Source: Chthoniobacterales bacterium
GTDB taxonomy: Bacteria > Verrucomicrobiota > Verrucomicrobiia > Chthoniobacterales > JACTMZ01
Reading direction: 5' to 3'
Assembly: GCA_017853515.1 (NCBI GenBank)
Contig: JAFMJK010000124.1
Location: 1 to 6,670, forward strand
DNA: 6,670 nucleotides
The position numbers and the translations under genes are program-made. Below, in pieces: positions 1-6,670 of this stretch. Within the stretch, counting starts at the first letter, position 1, and each line of letters starts with the position of its first letter. Below the pieces are notes generated by a model that saw nothing but the letters and a program-made list of their open reading frames with translations, was not told where the DNA came from and ran no database searches.

Positions 1-1400
<1,400 letters not shown>

Positions 1401-1423
<23 letters not shown>

Positions 1424-1487
1424 CGGAGAGAGAGTCTGGCAGAAACGGCGTCACATTCAAGCAGGGAGCGAGAATGAGGGGCTTCAC
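1401..1487 (-). promoter_or_regulatory. Possible ilvD leader ORF rich in branched-chain residues, overlapping the ilvD start
   Basis: On the minus strand a GTG at 1487-1485 opens a 28-codon frame. It begins VKPLILAPCLNVTPFLP and stops with TAA at 1403-1401, so it overlaps the first 23 nt of ilvD in another frame. Eight of its 28 residues besides a lone late Ile are Leu, Ile or Val, mostly in the first 20. That is the composition of leader peptides that sense branched-chain aminoacyl-tRNA upstream of ilv genes. It directly follows a pair of overlapping hairpins (1480-1511). Against it: a GTG start, no visible ribosome binding site, and no U-rich terminator before ilvD. It may equally be chance in a GC-rich leader. 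Translational coupling through the overlap is another possible role. Confidence 0.2.
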
Positions 1488-1511
1488 GCAAGCCGGAGCG
1501 AAGTTTCCGGC
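1480..1511 (-). promoter_or_regulatory. Two overlapping, mutually exclusive hairpins in the ilvD leader
   Basis: On the ilvD transcript strand, a 6-bp stem forms between 1511-1506 (GCCGGA) and 1497-1492 (TCCGGC) with an 8-nt loop. A 5-bp stem forms between 1494-1490 (GGCTT) and 1484-1480 (AAGCC) with a 5-nt loop. The two share bases 1492-1494, so only one can form at a time. They lie about 57-90 nt upstream of the ilvD ATG. The pairing is seen directly in the sequence. A switching role, such as attenuation or translational control, is inference, because neither stem is followed by a U-run. Confidence 0.3.
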
Positions 1512-1532
1512 GGGGCCGGGCGGATTGCGCTG

Positions 1533-1565
1533 GAATATGGGCGGTGAGATTGCGAATATGGCGGG
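1533..1565. promoter_or_regulatory. Twin GAATATGG direct repeats 21 bp apart in the divergent ilvD/S10 promoter region
   Basis: GAATATGGGCGG (1533-1544) and GAATATGGCGGG (1554-1565) share an 8-bp identical core and similar flanks. Their starts are 21 bp apart, which is two helical turns, so a protein could bind both on one DNA face. On the minus strand each core reads CCATATTC, containing CATATT, which could pass as a -10 element for ilvD. Just downstream is the 8-bp palindrome AACCGGTT (1570-1577), 8 bp before the S10 start codon. Operator or promoter function is inferred from position and spacing only. Confidence 0.3.
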
Positions 1566-1585
1566 GCAAAACCGGTTGAAAATTT

Positions 1586-3109
1586 ATGAAACGTAACGCT
1601 GGAATTTACCTGCTGCTGCTGACCTTGAGCCTGCGCGTCACGGCGGCGACCAACAAAGATGCGGAGGTCGCGGCCACGAATCCGCCGCCCGCAAAATCCC
1701 AAGCGCCCAAAATCCCCGACGCCACGCACCAACCCGTCTGCACGACGAACACGGTGTCCATCGCCGGCAAGCCGGTGCGCTACGTCGCGGAGACGGGGAT
1801 GCTGCCGTTGCTGAAGGCGGACGGCACGACGCGGGCGTCGATCTTTTACATCGCCTACACGCGGGAGGTGCCGACCAACGCGGCGGCGCGGCCGGTGATG
1901 TTCTGCTTCAACGGCGGGCCGGGTTCATCCTCGGTGTGGCTGCATCTCGGCGCGCTCGGGCCGCGCCGGGTGAAGGTGAAGGATGACGGCACGCTGCCGC
2001 CGCCGCCGTTCGGGCTGGTGGACAACGAGTATTCGCTGCTGCACCAGTGCGACTTGGTATTCATCGACCCGATCGCCACGGGATTCAGCCGCGTGACGAA
2101 AGACGAGAAGGCGCAGGATTTTTTTGGCCAGACCGGAGACCTGGAATCGCTCGGCGAATTCATCCGGCTGTGGACGACGCGGCACGAGCGGTGGCTCGCG
2201 GCGAAATATCTTTGCGGGGAAAGTTACGGCGTCTTCCGCGCGGCAGGGCTGGCGGAGCATCTGCGCTCGCGCTACGGGATGTATCTGAACGGGCTGGTGT
2301 TCGTGTCGGGCGTGCTGGATTTTGCGACCATCCGGGGCGGGGACAACGACCTGCCGAACGTGCTCACGCTGCCGGCTTACACGGCGATGGCGCACTATCA
2401 CAAAAAGTTGCCGCCGAAACTCCAGGCGAATCGCGACCAGGCCGTGGCCGAGGCGCGGGAGTTCGCCCGCACGGAATACCTGGTGGCGTTGCATCAGGGC
2501 GCGGCGTTGGCGGCGGCAGGGCGGGAAAAAATTGCGGCCAAGCTCGCGAGTTTCACCGGCCTGCCTGCCGCGCTGATCCTGGACAACGACCTGCGGATTG
2601 ACGGCGGTACGTTCCGAAAAAAACTTCTGGCGACCGAGGGATTGATTCTTGGCGGTTACGATGCGCGGATCACGGGCCGCGACGGAAATCCGGCGGCGAG
2701 CGGGCCGGAATTCGATCCGTCGTATGCAGCGGCTTACGGGCCGTTCTCCGCGACGATGAATTCATATGTACGCAGCGAGCTGAAGTTCGAAGCTGACTTG
2801 CCCTATGAAATCATCGCGGGTGTGCAGCCCTGGAATTACGGCCAGCGGAACGCCTATCCCAGCGTGACCGGCGCGCTCGCCGCTGCGATGAACCAGAATC
2901 CCTACCTGCGCGTGTTGGTGATGGGCGGGCGGGCGGATTTGGTGTGTCCGGTGGACAGCATGAGCTACAGCATGGAGCACCTGTCGCTTGCGCCCGCCTA
3001 CCGGAAAAACATCAGTTACGCCGAATTCGACGCCGGGCACATGATGTATGTGAATCAGCCGGACCTGAAAAAATTCCAGCAGGTCGTGGAGCAGTTCGTG
3101 CAGCCGTAG
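1586..3109 (+). CDS. Secreted S10 family serine carboxypeptidase-like peptidase
   Basis: A 507-residue protein of peptidase family S10, an alpha/beta-hydrolase group that removes C-terminal residues from peptides, often at acidic pH. Residues 1-20 form a Sec signal peptide: Lys/Arg at 2-3, a Leu-rich core at 8-16, and likely cleavage after VTA at 18-20. No lipobox Cys is present, so it should be a soluble periplasmic or exported enzyme. A Pro/Ala/Lys-rich linker follows to about residue 50. The oxyanion-hole motif NGGPGSSS is at 109-116, with Ser where eukaryotic members have Cys. The nucleophile Ser213 sits in GESYG (211-215), preceded by the Glu characteristic of S10. Asp451 in GGRADLVCP and His485 in FDAGHMMY complete the triad, so the enzyme looks active. 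The ATG at 1586 is chosen because it places the signal peptide at the N-terminus; no clear Shine-Dalgarno sequence precedes it. The gene stands alone, divergent from ilvD. The natural substrate is unknown; peptide scavenging is a guess. Confidence 0.93.
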   Translation: MKRNAGIYLLLLTLSLRVTAATNKDAEVAATNPPPAKSQAPKIPDATHQPVCTTNTVSIAGKPVRYVAETGMLPLLKADGTTRASIFYIAYTREVPTNAAARPVMFCFNGGPGSSSVWLHLGALGPRRVKVKDDGTLPPPPFGLVDNEYSLLHQCDLVFIDPIATGFSRVTKDEKAQDFFGQTGDLESLGEFIRLWTTRHERWLAAKYLCGESYGVFRAAGLAEHLRSRYGMYLNGLVFVSGVLDFATIRGGDNDLPNVLTLPAYTAMAHYHKKLPPKLQANRDQAVAEAREFARTEYLVALHQGAALAAAGREKIAAKLASFTGLPAALILDNDLRIDGGTFRKKLLATEGLILGGYDARITGRDGNPAASGPEFDPSYAAAYGPFSATMNSYVRSELKFEADLPYEIIAGVQPWNYGQRNAYPSVTGALAAAMNQNPYLRVLVMGGRADLVCPVDSMSYSMEHLSLAPAYRKNISYAEFDAGHMMYVNQPDLKKFQQVVEQFVQP

Positions 3110-3147
3110 CGGGTGGAGGTTGGACCGAGCGATGCGCGGCGCTCCCC

Positions 3148-3312
3148 TCAGGCCGGGCGGGGGACGCGCCGGATGCGCGCGGCGAGGTCGGCCACTTTGG
3201 CGATGCTTTCGCAGCCAACGTTGAGTGGATCCACGCAGCCGAGCGTGAGGGCGAATTTCACGGAGGCATCGCGTTTCTCATCATCATGGCGCAGGCGGGG
3301 CCTTCGCCCATG
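3148..3312 (-). pseudogene. Remnant of a gene C-terminus, resembling an aldo/keto reductase
   Basis: The minus-strand frame between an upstream in-frame stop (TGA at 3315-3313) and a stop at 3150-3148 gives 54 residues. From about residue 10 they read like a genuine protein C-terminus: DDEKRDASVKFALTLG, then NVGCESIAKVADLAARI. The pattern of a short Lys-Phe-Ala-Leu helix, a Val-Asn-Val-Gly strand and a following amphipathic helix is typical of the last strand and helix of aldo/keto reductase barrels. The stop only about 20 codons before the conserved part, and a different frame reading DMGEGP just upstream, suggest a frameshifted, truncated relic. No intact N-terminal part lies between it and the tRNA promoter. 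A short functional gene starting at the internal GTG (VKFALTL) is possible but less likely. The family assignment comes from memory of the pattern only. Confidence 0.4.
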
Positions 3313-3405
3313 TCAGAGCCTGCTTCGGCGTTGGTATGACGCTTAGAGGAGCGCGCGGCCGGCTTTCCGGGGACTTAATTGATTCAGTAATGCGGAATAA
3401 ACGTA

Positions 3406-3433
3406 TTTACTTAACGCTCCGGCGAACTATATT
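3406..3433 (+). promoter_or_regulatory. Sigma70-type promoter for tRNA-Leu (and probably rnr)
   Basis: TTTACT (3406-3411) as -35 and TATATT (3428-3433) as -10 are separated by 16 bp, in a stretch (about 3375-3435) clearly richer in A and T than the rest of the window. Transcription would start near 3440, giving a short leader before the mature tRNA 5' end at 3448, as is usual for tRNA genes. No other convincing promoter lies between the tRNA and rnr. Confidence 0.65.
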
Positions 3434-3447
3434 TCCGGCACTTGGTA

Positions 3448-3534
3448 GCCGGCGTGGCGGAATTGGCAGACGCGCTAGACTCAAAATCTAGTATCTTCAA
3501 CGATGTGTGGGTTCGACCCCCTCCGCCGGTACCA
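3448..3534 (+). tRNA. tRNA-Leu with anticodon CAA (reads UUG)
   Basis: The 87-nt gene folds as a class II tRNA. The acceptor stem GCCGGCG (3448-3454) pairs with CGCCGGT (3524-3530) with a G-U pair at 1-72. The D arm is GCG/CGC with the AATTGGCAGA loop. The anticodon stem CTAGA/TCTAG encloses the loop CTCAAAA, putting the anticodon CAA at 3482-3484. A 15-nt variable region (3492-3506) with a short TATC/GATG stem is typical of leucine tRNAs. The T arm has the TTCGACC loop at 3512-3518, with one U-U mismatch in its stem (3508 with 3522). The discriminator A73 (3531), an identity element for leucyl-tRNA synthetase, and an encoded CCA (3532-3534) complete it. Confidence 0.97.
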
Positions 3535-3563
3535 CTTCAAAAATCTTCGCGGCCCTTGATTTT

Positions 3564-6050
3564 ATGGAAGAACAAATCTTAAACCTTCTCAGCCGCCGCG
3601 ATTATACGCCCTCCGACGTCCATCAGATCCTCGGCAAACTCGGGCTGCCGCCACACCGGCGCAACGAACTTCAGGAGACGCTCCACCGCTTGGAACGATC
3701 CGGCCGCATCATGCGGAACAAAGGCGATCGTTATATTCACACGCGCGAAGCCGACCTCATCCCCGGCCGCATCAAGATCAACAAATCGGGCAAAGGCTTT
3801 CTCCAGCCCGACCACGCCGGGCTCCGTGAAATCGTCATCCCCGAGGAAGCCACCGGCACGGCGCTCAACGAAGACCGCGTCCTCGTCCGCCGTGAGGTCA
3901 AGCCCCGCGGCCTCCGCCCCGACCGCGCCGAGACCGAGACCGGCGTCGTCATCCGCATCCTCGAACGCCACCGCACCCGCATCGTCGGCACGCTCCAGCG
4001 GGGCCGGCAGTTCCGCTACGTCACGCCGGACGACCCGCGCATCCCGCACGATATCCTCGTGCCCGAGCCGCGCGACGTGGGCCGGCCTGCGCATGTCGGC
4101 GACAAGGTCGTGGTGGAATTGCAGGAATGGGAATCGCGCCACAGCAACCCCGAAGGCGAAGTCATCGAAGTCCTTGGCCCGCCCGACGCGGAAGGCGTGG
4201 ACATGCTTTCCGTCATCCGCCAATACGATCTGCCGCTGCATTTCCCGAAAAATATTTTGGACGAAGCCCGCGCCATCGGCTCGGAAGTCAAACCCAGCGA
4301 AATCGCCGGGCGCGAAGACTGCCGCCGGCATCAGGTCATCACCATCGACCCCGACGACGCGAAGGATTTCGACGACGCCATCTGCCTGCAACGCGCCGGG
4401 CGCGACACCTGGAAGCTCTGGGTGCACATCGCCGACGTCTCGCACTACGTGAAGCCCGGCACGGCGCTTGACGACGAAGCCCGCCGGCGCGGCAACTCCA
4501 CCTACCTCGTGGACCGCGTCATCCCCATGCTGCCGGAGGCCTTGAGCAACGAACTGTGCTCGCTCAAACCGCACGTGGACCGCCTGACAAAGTGCGTCGA
4601 GTTCCTGCTGGCCGAGGATGGTCGCGTGCTGGCGACCAAGTTCCACCCTGCCGTGATCCATTCGCAACGCCGCTTCACCTACAAGGAAGTCTTCGCGATT
4701 TTGCAGCGCCCGCCGACGAATCCCGTCGAGCGCATGCTGCACGACGCCAACACACTCACGCAAAAAATCCGCCGCCGCCGTTTTCAGGCCGGCTCGCTCG
4801 AACTGGATTTCCCCGAGCAGAAAATCCGCCTCGACGAACGCGGCCGCATCCTGCGGATCGAGAAAGTGGAGAACGACGTCTCCCACCAGCTCATCGAGGA
4901 ATGCATGCTGCTCGCCAACGAAGCCGTTGCCGCGCGCCTGATGCACCAGCGGCTGCCCGCCGTGTACCGCGTCCACGAGCAGCCCGACGCGCGCCGCCTC
5001 CGCGAATATCGCGAGGATGTTTTGAGCCACCATGTCCCGTGCGGCAACCTGGAGAAGCCCGGTGAACCCCAGAAACTTCTCGCCAAGCTCGCCGGCCTGC
5101 CCATCGGCGCCGCGCTGAAGATCGGTTTCCTCCGCTCGCTCATGCGCGCCCGTTACGATGTCGAACCGCTCGGCCACTACGGCTTGGCCAAAGCCAAATA
5201 CACGCACTTCACCTCGCCCATCCGCCGCTACGCCGACCTCGTCGTGCACCGGGCGCTGTTCCAGCATCAGCACGGCGCGACGCACTCGCTCAAGCAGATC
5301 GCCGAACACATCTCTGGCACGGAACGCAACTCCGCTGACGCCGAGCGCGACAGCAAGGACGTGAAACTTTACGCCTACCTCAAGGCGCAACTGGAATCCC
5401 CGAACCCGCCGCGCTACGAGGGGCTCATCATTGACGTGCGCAACTTCGGGTTCTTCGTGGACGTATCCGGACTGACCATGAGCGGCCTCGTGCACCTCTC
5501 CAGCATCGAGGACGATTTCTACATCTTCGACCCCGCGCGCAATACGCTCACCGGTCGCCGCCGCCGGCGCGTGTTCAAGCTCGGCGACAAGGTGCCGGTG
5601 CAGATCGCCAAGGTGGACAGCGTCAAGAAAATGGTGGACTTCCGCCTCGCCGCCGGGAGCGGTGCGCCCAGCCAGCCGCAGACATTTCGCCGGGAGCTGC
5701 GCGCGCGCCGCGCGCCCGCGGTGCCGCAGTCGAGTGAAGGCAAACCTGTGCCGAATCAGCGCGGAGGCGGCCCGCGCCGGGAACGTCGCCCAGAATACCC
5801 GCGCCGCGAGCAAGGTGGCCGAACTCAAGGCGGCAGGCCCGAAGGGCGGACGGAGCAACGCGGCTCGTTGCCGACGAGCGCGCGCCCGGCCTTGCGCGTG
5901 TCTTCCGCATTTTCAGCGCAGGGAAGTTCCAACAGGCCGATGCTGCCAACCAGCCAGCAAAGTCAATCAGGCCGCAAACCGCAGCGCCCCCACCCCGCGC
6001 AGTCGCGCCGCCAGTTCCAGAAACGCGCCGGCAAGAAGTTCCGCCGCTGA
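3564..6050 (+). CDS. rnr: Ribonuclease R (3'-5' exoribonuclease, RNB family)
   Basis: A processive 3'-to-5' hydrolytic exoribonuclease that degrades structured RNA, including rRNA, tRNA and mRNA fragments; cytoplasmic. From the ATG at 3564 it has 828 residues. An N-terminal winged-helix-like region spans about 1-60. Cold-shock/OB domains run to about 220, with GRIKINKSGKGFL near 68-80. The RNB catalytic domain carries IDPDDAKDFDDAI at 261-273, with the metal-binding Asp cluster (262, 268, 270, 271) intact. It continues through YLVDRVIPMLPEALSNELCSL and HFTSPIRRYADLVVHR near 548-563, which holds the RNA-contacting Arg. An S1 domain follows at about 618-694. The last 134 residues are low complexity, rich in Arg, Gly, Pro, Gln and Ser, and end in KKFRR. 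An upstream GTG at 3507 would add 19 residues, but it lies inside the tRNA, so I reject it. No Shine-Dalgarno sequence is visible. The gene starts 29 nt after the tRNA and probably shares its promoter. Confidence 0.97.
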   Translation: MEEQILNLLSRRDYTPSDVHQILGKLGLPPHRRNELQETLHRLERSGRIMRNKGDRYIHTREADLIPGRIKINKSGKGFLQPDHAGLREIVIPEEATGTALNEDRVLVRREVKPRGLRPDRAETETGVVIRILERHRTRIVGTLQRGRQFRYVTPDDPRIPHDILVPEPRDVGRPAHVGDKVVVELQEWESRHSNPEGEVIEVLGPPDAEGVDMLSVIRQYDLPLHFPKNILDEARAIGSEVKPSEIAGREDCRRHQVITIDPDDAKDFDDAICLQRAGRDTWKLWVHIADVSHYVKPGTALDDEARRRGNSTYLVDRVIPMLPEALSNELCSLKPHVDRLTKCVEFLLAEDGRVLATKFHPAVIHSQRRFTYKEVFAILQRPPTNPVERMLHDANTLTQKIRRRRFQAGSLELDFPEQKIRLDERGRILRIEKVENDVSHQLIEECMLLANEAVAARLMHQRLPAVYRVHEQPDARRLREYREDVLSHHVPCGNLEKPGEPQKLLAKLAGLPIGAALKIGFLRSLMRARYDVEPLGHYGLAKAKYTHFTSPIRRYADLVVHRALFQHQHGATHSLKQIAEHISGTERNSADAERDSKDVKLYAYLKAQLESPNPPRYEGLIIDVRNFGFFVDVSGLTMSGLVHLSSIEDDFYIFDPARNTLTGRRRRRVFKLGDKVPVQIAKVDSVKKMVDFRLAAGSGAPSQPQTFRRELRARRAPAVPQSSEGKPVPNQRGGGPRRERRPEYPRREQGGRTQGGRPEGRTEQRGSLPTSARPALRVSSAFSAQGSSNRPMLPTSQQSQSGRKPQRPHPAQSRRQFQKRAGKKFRR

Positions 6051-6071
6051 TGCCCGCCGATTTTTTGGAGT

Positions 6072-6089
6072 GCGCGGACATGTCCGCGC
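6072..6089 (+). terminator. 18-nt perfect palindrome after rnr, candidate terminator or dispersed repeat
   Basis: GCGCGGACATGTCCGCGC is a perfect inverted repeat starting 21 nt after the rnr stop. As RNA it would form a very GC-rich 7-bp stem with a 4-nt loop (ACAU core opened). It is followed only by TTT and then GAAACGGG, so the U-tract of a classical Rho-independent terminator is weak. Being a perfect DNA palindrome, it could equally be a protein-binding site or part of a repeated extragenic palindromic element. Position favours an end-of-transcript role for rnr. Confidence 0.45.
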
Positions 6090-6127
6090 TTTGAAACGGG
6101 AAGACAGGTCTCTCTTTGAAACCCACC

Positions 6128-6142
6128 TAGCGCCCAGCGCTA
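6128..6142. repeat. Short inverted repeat TAGCGC-CCA-GCGCTA
   Basis: Six perfectly complementary bases, 6128-6133 and 6137-6142, flank a 3-nt loop. It lies between the longer palindrome and the right-edge gene. On the plus strand an ATTTTT run follows about 8 nt later (6150-6155), so with that run it could act as a weak second terminator for rnr. It may also belong to the same dispersed intergenic element as the upstream palindrome. Confidence 0.35.
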
Positions 6143-6266
6143 CGCAAGGATTTTTCGCATGGGATTACGATGATTTGGACGGCCTAGCTGGACCGGCATT
6201 AATTTTGGTCTTCCGCTTGTCATTGCGACCCTTCGCAGAGGGGCGACCGTTCCAGCCCCGAGGGGG

Positions 6267-6668
6267 TCAGAAGTCGTGCGTGAGAATGGCATCCAGCCGC
6301 CGGCAGAGTTCACGGCCGTAATCGGTCCAGATTCCCGAGCCCCAATAGCGGTAGCAGCTGGTCTGCGAGCAGAGCAGGTGAAAGAGCGCGTTGCGATAGC
6401 GGGGCTCATGCGTGGGAATATTCTGTGAAAGCACCTTCTCGTAGAACTGCTGGCTGACCTTTTCCATCGGCCCGAGGAGGTGGTCATAGCCGCGGACCCA
6501 GGAGATATCGCTCGTCCAACTGCCGCCCTCCATGTGAAACCGATGATCCTCTTTTTTCAACAGCGCGATGACCTTGGCGAGCTTCTCGGGGCCGCTGCCA
6601 ACCGGGAAGCGATTCCAGATCTGCTTTTGAAAGAGGGGCTGCAGCGGGGGAAAGTCGTCCTCTTGAAA
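6267..6668 (-). CDS. C-terminal part of a probable GH57-like glycoside hydrolase (cut by right window edge)
   Basis: The minus-strand frame enters at the right edge and runs 133 codons to a TGA at 6269-6267. The visible part is rich in aromatic residues: QIWNRFPVGSG, then MEGGSWTSDISWVRGYDHL, then LFHLLCSQTSCYRYWGSGIW, ending GRELCRRLDAILTHDF. The Ser-Trp-Thr and Ser-Trp pair, and the helix ending in Thr-Ser-Cys-x-x-Tyr-Trp-Gly followed by a Trp-containing helix, recall the C-terminal helical region of family 57 glycoside hydrolases (alpha-amylase or alpha-mannosidase type). Those enzymes act on alpha-glucans. The catalytic Glu and Asp lie in the N-terminal barrel, which is outside the window, so function cannot be confirmed. 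In-frame internal starts such as the TTG at 6560 are not the real start, because the coding pattern continues upstream of them. Confidence 0.55.
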   Translation of the reverse strand, partial: FQEDDFPPLQPLFQKQIWNRFPVGSGPEKLAKVIALLKKEDHRFHMEGGSWTSDISWVRGYDHLLGPMEKVSQQFYEKVLSQNIPTHEPRYRNALFHLLCSQTSCYRYWGSGIWTDYGRELCRRLDAILTHDF

Positions 6669-6670
6669 AC

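Larger units (their letters stand above)
6051..6266. other. Intergenic region between convergent rnr and the right-edge gene
   Basis: This 216-bp gap separates the convergent stop codons of rnr and the minus-strand gene. It contains three self-complementary elements, listed separately or noted here. One is a weak hairpin, CCCT (6229-6232) with AGGG (6239-6242), 6-nt loop, that could help end transcripts from the right. There is also a 9-bp direct repeat CTTTGAAAC (6089-6097 and 6114-6122). I see no coding sequence in either strand. The density of palindromes suggests a dispersed intergenic repeat, which cannot be shown from a single copy. Confidence 0.5.

Noticed and set aside
3113..3346. Small plus-strand frames after the S10 peptidase
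   Set aside because: Their compositions look random, and the minus strand of the same stretch carries the more protein-like aldo/keto reductase remnant.
3520..3534. tRNA 3' end as an integration site for a genomic island
   Set aside because: No second copy of the tRNA end and no integrase gene are visible in the window; the DNA downstream is the housekeeping rnr gene.
3507..3563. Extended rnr start at GTG 3507
   Set aside because: It lies within the T arm of tRNA-Leu. The 19 extra residues encode the tRNA 3' end and spacer, and the ATG at 3564 gives the usual RNase R N-terminus.
3579..5858. A 759-codon open frame on the minus strand
   Set aside because: It is antisense to rnr and low in recognisable structure. 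The rnr frame has all RNase R domains and catalytic residues, so this is a codon-bias shadow.
6140..6487. A 115-codon minus-strand frame overlapping the right-edge gene
   Set aside because: It is in a different frame from the 6267-6668 reading, which has the coherent aromatic-rich protein sequence running off the edge.

Overview
The window is GC-rich bacterial chromosome. It holds one complete secreted protease gene, one complete RNase R gene, a leucine tRNA, two housekeeping or metabolic genes cut by the window edges, and a short gene remnant. No plasmid, phage, transposon, CRISPR or defence genes are visible. Protein style, GC content, the absence of clear Shine-Dalgarno sequences before all three visible starts, and the intergenic palindrome all suggest a Verrucomicrobiota-like or other PVC-group organism. 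This is an inference from overall impression and not from a marker gene.

Layout: (1) positions 1-1423, minus strand, are the first 474 codons of ilvD (dihydroxy-acid dehydratase), cut at the left edge. (2) 1424-1585 is a divergent intergenic region. It carries two GAATATGG boxes 21 bp apart, an 8-bp palindrome, and, on the ilvD side, two overlapping and mutually exclusive hairpins next to a short ORF rich in Leu, Ile and Val. (3) 1586-3109, plus strand, is a secreted S10 (serine carboxypeptidase-like) peptidase with an intact Ser-Asp-His triad. (4) 3148-3312, minus strand, is a decayed C-terminal fragment resembling an aldo/keto reductase. (5) 3406-3433 is a good sigma70-type promoter, followed by tRNA-Leu(CAA) at 3448-3534. 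(6) 3564-6050, plus strand, is rnr (RNase R), starting only 29 nt after the tRNA and ending in a long Arg/Gly/Pro/Gln-rich tail. (7) 6051-6266 is intergenic with an 18-nt perfect palindrome and two smaller hairpins. (8) 6267-6668, minus strand, is the C-terminal part of a gene entering from the right edge, tentatively a GH57-type glycoside hydrolase relative.

The genes do not form a pathway. ilvD and the S10 peptidase are divergent. The tRNA and rnr may share a transcript, which is the most interesting functional link here because RNase R acts on structured RNA. I found no convincing evidence of a new biological system. The observations most worth checking are the ilvD leader, the tRNA-rnr arrangement and the palindromic intergenic element.
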